DNA of 64,000 nucleotides from Tricholoma matsutake (taxonomy: Eukaryota > Basidiomycota > Agaricomycetes > Agaricales > Tricholomataceae). The DNA lies in assembly GCA_026075535.2 (NCBI GenBank), contig AP026544.2:11036001-11100000 (forward strand), read 5' to 3'. Below, in pieces: positions 57,258 through 64,000 of the stretch. Within the stretch, counting starts at the first letter, position 1, and each line of letters starts with the position of its first letter. Below the pieces are notes generated by a model that did no database searches, had not been told where the DNA came from, and worked only from the letters and a program-made list of their open reading frames with translations. A program made the translations under genes and the position numbers.

Positions 57258-59136
57258 CAGGAAAGGAGGGTAGATGTGGCATACCTGATGAAGTGGCAAA
57301 GATAATGATCAGGGCAAGAATGTCAGATCAGAAGCATGACACAAGTTGAAATGTGACATCTCAGATTTTGCCTTGGCAATCAGCCTAATATTTCCCTGTG
57401 ATGATTGATTTGCAGAATTTGAACTTGAACCTGAATGGCCATGGGACATAGGTCATTTGGAATGGGACTATGTCTGACTATATGTACACCATAGGTGGGT
57501 AACCATGGGTTTCACCAGCTCCATATGTTGGAGCATCTTGGAGCATCCATTTTGGGCCAAGGGGGTGACAGGCCACAAATTTCTGACATCCCTATTTCAT
57601 AGGTTACTGATGTCTATATTAATTGAATGCACATCTACTGTGTGGTCTAGCAAGCATTGTGATGATGATTCATCTGTTACTATAGTAGGTACATAAGGTA
57701 TAAGACATCCATAACCTGCCAACATCAGGTGGACAGTGTGACAACTGCCAAATTGGTAAATTTTGCACCAAAACAGGAAAAATGCTCCTCAGAACTTCAC
57801 ATATGCAGTTTATACAAAATATAGTCAATAGGAATTGGTCTAAATATGTACTAGAAGGTTCCCAGAAAGTCAATTTTATGTAAAATGATGTACCCAAATT
57901 GGAATTCAAAAGTTTATAGATAACATGTCATATTTGGCAATTCTGCCTGCATGACACCTCCTGCATGCACCGGCAACATGGGGACAAAGTGCAAAGGCAG
58001 CTTAGCACAGCTATCAAATTTCACACATTATAGTACATAGTTTACATGATCATCATAGGTGTATTGACAGTTGATCAATCAGTACATAGTTATAATCATT
58101 TATTGTTGAATTCCTCACTCAATACTTATTCCTACATGAAGCAGTTTGGAATACAAGGCCTCTACATGTATCCAAAGGGTTCATATTGAACAAAACTGGA
58201 AGAATCTTGTCTCAACATGTTCTAGAGCTGTTTCGAAGAATTTTCGCCTTTTTTGGCATGTTACCATCACAAAAGTAATGGCACGTGACATTGGTGGGTT
58301 ATGGATGTCTTCTACCTTATATATAAAGTGTTTGATGGCATCCACCAAACCCATATCATTCAATACAATGTAGCTTACCTATGTGATTGGTTTGTTCAAC
58401 TATATACAACTGAACACACAAGAGGATACATGTGAAATTGAAGCTAGGAGGGACAAATGTTAGTGACCCAGGGAATTACTGTGTCAGATAACTGTTATCT
58501 GACAACCAGCACATTGATTGGTAAGCCTGCAGCAAACATTGATGGCAATGTTGGATGTAGCAGGGGTTGTCCATCACAATGCCACATGCTGTCCATCTTG
58601 ATTGTGCTGAGCTGATCTTTGATTTGATCTCTTATCGGTGTGTTATCTATTGCTTACATGGTTATCTATGAACAGCATACAGTAGGAGAGCTAGGTGGGC
58701 TACCCTTATACATTGAGGTCAACAGTTATCTGAGGGAATATACCATTGGGTAAGGGATTTCAGTGGAATCATCACACATTTATAGCCATGATGTGATAGG
58801 ATCATCTCAACTAATGCATGACATACTGGGGGGCAGGATAGGTACATAGTCCTGACCTATGTAAATACAGCCAAACAACAGCCAGAAACTGTTTTCTTGA
58901 TGTGAGTGGTTGGGGATGTGTGGGAGTGGACCAGCAAGCTTGATGATGATGGAGGCTGCAAATGGTGTTGCCAGGTTGCAGGGACAAGGATTGAATATTG
59001 AAAGAGAATTCATTGCATACAGATGTCCTTGTAACTTGAGGGTGGTGACATGGCGGTAAACAGTGCCGGGGAACATTGAACCTTTCCTTGATTGAATCTA
59101 CGATACATCTTGTCATGTCTACATTATAACATATTA
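57258..59136. other. No gene; contains an inverted-repeat element
   Basis: About 57690-57790 and 58230-58335 are inverted relatives (both contain AGACATCCATAACC on opposite strands) around some 450 bp, like a degraded MITE. Its boundaries were not found. Otherwise short ORFs only. CpG becomes more frequent toward 59100. Confidence 0.4.
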
Positions 59137-59817
59137 TCAATGTCTACTAGCGGCATACGTATAGCGTCCATAGAGCATCTCACCAACACCTTCACCGATA
59201 ACTATAGATAGGATAAAACTGACTTGGGACGTCCTGGGATAAGGGTGATGAATACAAGGGCACGAAATCGAACAAAGGTCTATAACTTACATGACAGCAA
59301 GCATGAAGAGAAATCCCAAGGACGTTTGGACAATATGCAGCAGACCACGCGACAGAGCATAATCCAACACAAATGGTGCAACACCATGAAGCATGATCTT
59401 ATCTGAAAACGACAATTTCCTTTTTGCCATCGACGAGTCATTTGTAGGTGGCCTGCTAACCATGGACCACATCAATCAGCACTCCACCCAACAACACCAC
59501 CAACTTAACACATACCTCATGCTCGCAATCCCAACCTCCCACGCTGCACGTAGCGCAACAACCCACCGATGTAACAAAGCCAACACGAACAACCCCACGC
59601 AAGCGCCAAGTAGGGTACTGCCACGTCCAGGGACCCAGCCTTGGAACCACAGAATATCGCCGGGTGTGAAATGGAAGTACGGGACCATTTTCCCCGAGGC
59701 GAGAGGCATGGGCATGTCCATGGCAGGGTTGAGACCGTTTGTTGCGCTGGCGTACACGTGGGCATGGTGGTGGGTTATGGTGAATATGGATAGGACGGGG
59801 AGGATGGAGTTGTGCAT
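59137..59817 (-). CDS. Ctr-family copper transporter, three exons
   Basis: Exons 59817-59516, 59455-59291 and 59233-59137; introns of 60 nt (GTATGT ... CTGAT ... TTAG) and 57 nt (GTAAGT ... CCCAG). The 187-residue product has a His/Met-rich N-terminus (HHHAHVY; MDMPMP), the family signature HFTPGDILWFQGW before TM1, a MLAVM (M-X3-M) motif in TM2 and GEGVG (G-X3-G) in TM3, all hallmarks of trimeric Ctr high-affinity Cu(I) importers of the plasma or vacuolar membrane. Start at 59817 is the first ATG of an open exon. All splice joins keep frame and restore the family pattern, so it looks functional. It is the only clearly intact host gene and sits in CpG-containing sequence. Confidence 0.9.
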
Positions 59818-60190
59818 TGTGTGACGTTAGTGAGATGGCGCCATCCGAGAGCTTAGAATTCAACGTGTGGCAAGTAGAAAAACTTTTTGTCATTGTGCCA
59901 CGTGATGTGTATGAAACTCGGACAAAAATAGCAATACGAGGGAAATCCACTGGGCACTTGTCACGGCCTTGTTATGTACAAGTAAGTGGGTAATTTGGAT
60001 GAATACCCATCATGTTGCCTAGATTCTGGTAAATACTATAATAATTGTCATGCAAATTGATTTGACTGAAGTACTAATTAGTAATTACACCAAACATAAG
60101 GTTGAAAGTGGTGCATGTACACCACTAATACATACAACTGCTGATACTGTTGATAAATTGATGGAACAAACTAATAGATTGATAATGCAT
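59818..60190. promoter_or_regulatory. Upstream region of the copper transporter gene
   Basis: Non-coding. No clear TATA box or known copper-response element was identified. A 164-codon ORF (59950-59456) overlaps the transporter in another frame and is not supported. Confidence 0.25.
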
Positions 60191-60800
60191 TTGAAATGAC
60201 AGGAATACGGGAAGGATTTACCGAGATAGTTCCCCCAATCCCCCCAAACAGCAACATTGGCATCCAACTTACAGAACGAATAGGGTACTTATGATAGTTC
60301 ATTATTGTGCTTGAGACGAGAGGAATAAATGAAAAACTCACCCAGATAAGTATGTATCTCCTCCTACCCCCCTTTAGCCGAAACGTCGAAATAGCTGATG
60401 AACGCGTAAATAGATTGTTATAGCTACCTTGGGTATGGATAGGGGACTACAATAGCTCGCTAATTCACTTGAGAAGTCGGAGATATATGAAGAACTCACT
60501 GAGATATCCATATGTCTCCTTGTAAAGCCCCTTCAATAACAGAAACATCGAAGTAGCTTGTGAACGAAGCCGTCGTTTCCTGTCTTTTCCTTTCGCGTGA
60601 ATATAGAGCTATAGTCGCTAGTTAACGCGTTTGAGATGACGGAGATATATCAAGAGCTCATCCAGATAGACGTATGCCTCCTCCTAACCCCCCTCAATAG
60701 GAACATCCACGTAGCTTGTGAACGAGGGAATAGAATTTCCTTCCTGACTTTTGTTATAGATAGGACACCAGAATAGCTTGGTGATGCACTTTAGACGAAA
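60191..60800. repeat. Degenerate ~160-bp tandem repeats
   Basis: Units begin with TTGAGA-like sequence at about 60191, 60311, 60469, 60631 and 60790. Shared blocks include GGAGATATAT, CTCCTCCTAACCCCCCT, AACATCGACGTAGCTTGTGAACG and ATAGATAGGACACCAGAATAGCT. The periods are about 120, 158, 162 and 159 bp. No coding frame is conserved. Confidence 0.7.
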
Positions 60801-61329
60801 CGAATATGTACACCAAAAACCAAGGGGGTGTCAGAAACAAGGGGTGTCACGTGGTCAAATTACCATATAGGGATGGTTAGTTAGTCCAGCCCTCGCAAGG
60901 GTACTCGGGTAATGGAAAAAAACATACGGGGTCGCTAAGGCTCGCTAAGGCCAGTGTGATATAAGCGTGACGAATCACGGTTTTAGCACACTAAGTTCTA
61001 ATGTCACTCGATAGACAGTTTAATGGGCTCGGAATTCTTCTCTACTAGTTACAAAACTGTTCGTTTATATAAGTAAGAATTCGGGCTTGTCGGGTATCTA
61101 AATAAAGAGTCCAGCTCGTTGTCAAGTAGTAAGCAGCAGGGAATTGGAAATACAGATATGTCATCGTATGAAAAGAGATAGGGTAAAAGAAAAGGAAAGA
61201 AACCATAGAGACGAAATAAATGAAGTAACGGAATGGATAGATGATAAGGAAAATACCGGAGCGTGCATCACCCGGATCACGCTATCCTTACACCCGCCCT
61301 CCAGATGTCGTTCTCGCGACATCTCACAC
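60801..61329. other. No gene seen
   Basis: Contains a short direct repeat GCTCGCTAAGG/GTCGCTAAGG near 60932-60950. No ORF with recognisable content. Confidence 0.3.
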
Positions 61330-62068
61330 TTAATCCTTCTTCCTCCCCTTCCCTTTAGCTGAAACTCCAGCAGCCTTCGCATTAGAAACACTTCCAGAAA
61401 TGGTATCCTTCATAACCTGATCTTGCACAGATAAAGAAGTCGAAATGGGGTCAGGGAAAGTGGTTTGGTCATTGGGAGGAGTGGTAAGTGGTTCCAAATC
61501 GAAACCGTTGAGATCATCAGTGATCCCCGAGCTCGACGCAGCCCCAGACGCCTCGCGATAAGGCAGAAACTCGCTATCGTTGTAACGCCGTCTTTTCCCA
61601 CGCACTGGCTCTATTCCCAAATCGTCCTCGTACGAATTGGGCCCGTTTCGACGACTCCGGGAAGCATCCTCGGCGTTCCGCCATAGCATCTGCGTCATAA
61701 TCCCAGCTCGACTTGGCGAAAGGAACTGGCTTCCTCGTGGCGCCACCTGTCGGGCACTGTAAAGGTCGCGGGGAGATACCTTGAACACCTTGCGATCTGG
61801 TTTCAGACCTGATCCCATCAAGGTCTCGTTTCCGTTGATATAGACGAAATTGACTGGCACTCTGGGTGCCACATTGAATATCTGGGTGAACTGAGTGTAT
61901 CCGATGGGAACAGTTAGTTTCTGTTCCCCCATACGGAGCATCGCGTCAGATTCTAGGTAAATGTCGAGTTGTCCTCCGTGAATGCAAAGGGAGGTCCCAA
62001 TGTCGCCATTGTTCTCTAGGTGAAACCAGGTGGGGGATACCCGGCAGAGAAGAACACAACATGTGTAC
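61330..62068 (-). CDS. Unknown protein, C-terminal part, cut by the Gypsy-4 LTR
   Basis: Minus reading is open from the LTR boundary at 62068 (YTCCVLLCRVSPTWFHLENN) to TGA 61330-61332. An ATG at 61941 would give 203 residues, but coding-quality sequence extends upstream of it, so the true start or an upstream exon was probably to the right, beyond the inserted LTR. The N-terminal part looks folded (FHLENNGDIGTSLCIHGGQL ... VPVNFVYINGN); the C-terminal half is disordered with a basic patch (GKRRR) and a KGKGRKKD end, suggesting a nuclear protein. CpG and codon use resemble the copper transporter rather than the repeats. Family not recognised. Confidence 0.55.
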
Positions 62069-62596
62069 TGTAAGGGGACTAGGGGGGTGCCCTGTGTGTT
62101 TTTCCTATTTTTTATGTTCGTCCTATATTTTTCCCCACCTCATTTCCTTCTATTCTTCATTTTCTATGATTTTTCTGGATTTTATTACTAATTTTCCCTT
62201 GCTATCATGTTTGTACATGTTGACACTTTTATATTTAGAGGTGGAGTACCCCTTCCGACACATACCCCTTGGTATGATGTCATTCGGTGGCCTTGATCCG
62301 CCTATCTCCGCCTTTTTCTATTTTTAGGTTATATTTGATTTTTGTCGTCTTCACATATACTGGGCATCAGCAAGGGGATCCTTAGAGTTTTCTCTTTGGA
62401 TTTCCCTTTGCTAGATGCACCCCCAATCCCTGTATTATGTAGCATAATTTTAACTTCGGATTTCCCTTTGCTAGAGGCTTAGGTTGCCCTTATAGTAGAA
62501 AACTCTCCCCTAAGGCCCGAAAATCGCGAACGCGCTGCCCAAGATAGGCAGGTATGGACTGGACGACGCTTCCCAAAGCTCCACAGAGTCCCTACA
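62069..62596 (+). repeat. Gypsy-4 5' LTR (boundaries tentative)
   Basis: Proposed ends TGTAAGGGGAC ... GTCCCTACA are inverted relatives. Inside is an 18-bp direct repeat (GGATTTCCCTTTGCTAGA at 62398-62415 and 62459-62476) and a TATATTTA box near 62229. No self-primer match was found after the proposed end, so the right boundary may be off. Confidence 0.45.
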
Positions 62597-62660
62597 CACT
62601 GTTCCAGATAATCTCGCCTTTATTACGCCACCATTTTCGCCAAACGTGCTCCCTAGCAAC

Positions 62661-63780
62661 ATGGACGCATCAGAACACTTCGACGCGCTTGAAAGCAACG
62701 TTTCTGGAATGCGCACGCAAATCGACTCGCTTAAATCTACGATTGAAAACTTTGTTAGGACCCTCCAGGCTAACCCTACGACTAATAGTTCCCCCTTCAT
62801 GACTCCAAGTGCACCCAACAACGACATTTTGCCAAACGCATCCACTAAGGAACGTGCCCAGATCAAACCGTCCCCCCCCACCAAATTTAATGGTGCACGT
62901 GTGCAGGGACGTGCATTCCTTAATTCCTGTGAGTTATACATTAGTCTCCAGTCGCATCAATTCATCGATAAAGGCTGCAAAAATTTATTGGGCCTTCACA
63001 TACATGAAATCTGAACGCGCCTATCTCTATGTGGACTGTATCCTACGTCAAACTAAAGAACTCAGTTCTCTACCTTTCTCCACTTGGGGTGACTTTTGAG
63101 CTGAGTTCATATGCCACTTCTGCCCCCTCAATGAACGCCACCGAGCAGTGACATGACTTGAGTCATCCACTTACCACCAGGGACATCGATCCGTGGACGA
63201 CTATATCGATGAGTTCAAGGATTTGGTGGACATGGCGGGATATGGGAGTGGGTTACCAGTGGTGGTGAAATTCCGACGGGGGCTCAACCAAGAAATTCAG
63301 GACCAGATTGCACAGATGTTGGAAGGGCGCCCAGTGGACGATGATATCCTTGCTTGGTATGAAGCTGCTTCACTCTATGACGAGAACCGACTCACAAATG
63401 TGGCATTTAATGCTGCATCCCATGCTCCAACTACCACTCATACACCCTACACCTTCAATTGAAGCCTCCCCCACCCTAACCCCATTCTTGTTTGTCAAAC
63501 TCCCACACCAGCCGTCAATGTCCCAGTACCAATGGATGTTGATGCAGCCCGCAGCTGTGCACGTAAGTTGGATCTCTGCTACCGTTGTGGGGAACCTGGA
63601 CACAGGGCTGGAGCGTGTCCCCATCGTCAGGATATCCACATGCTCACCCCCGAGGGATGAGATGAACTCCTGCAAGATTTGTTGGCGCTTGTAGATGTTG
63701 AGGAAGCAAAGGATCAAGTTGCAGAGGAGATTAAGTTGGAAGTTGTAGAGGAGCAGGATTTTCCTATTCGCAGCGAGTGA
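62661..63780 (+). pseudogene. Gypsy-4 gag with zinc knuckle
   Basis: ATG at 62661 (MDASEHFDALESN; coiled-coil-like N-terminus), a capsid region continuing after a one-base frame change near 62980, and a knuckle CYRCGEPGHRAGAC (near 63571-63612). In the second frame TGA codons occur at 63097, 63154, 63460 and 63658, and the likely natural stop at 63778-63780. Confidence 0.8.
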
Positions 63781-64000
63781 ATTGTACGCCCTCACTGCCT
63801 GTCCATAACCGCTTTGAAGTCTTGTCAGTTGAATCCCCAGAGAATGAATCCATTTCTGTGACTGCTCCCCTCTCTGACCCTTCGAAGTTGGCTAAAGACG
63901 TACCTGCTCTCCCCATCTCTCCTTCTACTCCACATCCCAAAATTAAATCATGGGAGCATAAACTACCACGCAAGTATATTGTGGCATCCACTCCCTCTGC
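63781..64000 (+). pseudogene. Gypsy-4 pol N-terminus, runs off the window
   Basis: In another frame just before and after the gag stop the reading VHNRFEVLSVESPENESIS resembles the beginning of pol in this type of element (compare NRYNVLVSEE at 53050 in Gypsy-3). Continues past the right edge. Confidence 0.5.

Noticed and set aside
59456..59950. 164-codon minus 'gene' over the copper transporter
   Set aside because: It is another frame over exon 1 and intron 1 of the Ctr gene. The Ctr reading has family motifs and correct splice sites.
46826..60850. Shared AAACAAGGGGTGTCA at about 46826 and 60836 as a dispersed repeat
   Set aside because: The match is only about 15 bp and the flanks differ, so chance or a very short motif is as likely.
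62510..62941. Minus-strand ORF of 143 codons
   Set aside because: Lies opposite the Gypsy-4 leader and gag, whose plus-strand reading continues to a zinc knuckle.

Overview
The window looks like a transposon-packed stretch of a basidiomycete (mushroom-type, Agaricomycete) nuclear genome. The reasons are: several chromodomain Ty3/gypsy elements (chromoviruses), a KDZ transposase with its CxC2 cysteine cluster, a MULE-like DDE fragment, hAT-type MITEs, GT-AG introns of 50-80 nt with CTAAC/CTGAT-like branch sites, and one well-preserved fungal gene, a Ctr copper transporter with two short introns. Almost everything else is repeat, layered by nested insertion and degraded to different degrees.

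Layout. 1-5336: Gypsy-1, minus strand, leaves the window at the left inside its integrase. It sits in Gypsy-2 (plus strand, 5337-10015), of which only the integrase C-terminus with chromodomain, a 3' part and the 3' LTR remain. Gypsy-2 carries a 1.17 kb LTR-like element with a target duplication (5437-6609) and a hAT-type MITE (7680-8530). 10016-13260: MULE-like transposase remnant, second MITE, unknown remnant. 13380-17090: copies of an intron-containing repeat family labelled R1 here. 17281-19620: integrase of another gypsy lineage followed by a dispersed LTR-like repeat labelled X. 20763-24932: KDZ transposase gene, minus strand, split by the third MITE. 25570-30141: X copy 3, a 1.5 kb foldback palindrome with a nested TIR element, and the second 1.19 kb LTR-like element. 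30310-34062: unknown coding remnants and one intact 373-codon ORF. 34063-41790: mixed repeats, R1 copies, a RecQ-like helicase fragment and a MITE with a 9-bp target duplication. 42060-46100: R1 copy d, interrupted by a small complete LTR element (TSD CTGCC) and followed by a hairpin array. 48762-51233: decayed copia element. 51269-57252: complete Gypsy-3 with 401-bp LTRs and TSD TGATG. 59137-59817: Ctr copper transporter. 60191-60800: roughly 160-bp tandem repeats. 61330-62068: unknown gene abutting the LTR of Gypsy-4, which leaves the window at the right.

Three themes tie the window together. First, the in-frame stops in four gypsy elements are almost all TGA where an arginine codon is expected, and the two Gypsy-3 LTRs differ mostly at CpG sites, as expected from cytosine methylation and deamination. 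Second, Gypsy-1 and Gypsy-3 both show the Tf1/sushi self-priming layout: an 11-12 nt primer-binding site two bases after the LTR is complementary to the predicted mRNA 5' end about 30 bp downstream of a TATA box. Third, the transcribed part of the Gypsy-1/2 LTR holds an array of stem-loops with a constant 7-nt loop and variable but still complementary 7-bp stems; a second, unrelated array of four hairpins at about 55-bp spacing lies at 45555-45744. These two structural arrays are the best candidates for something not described before. All calls come from reading the sequence; no database search was run.
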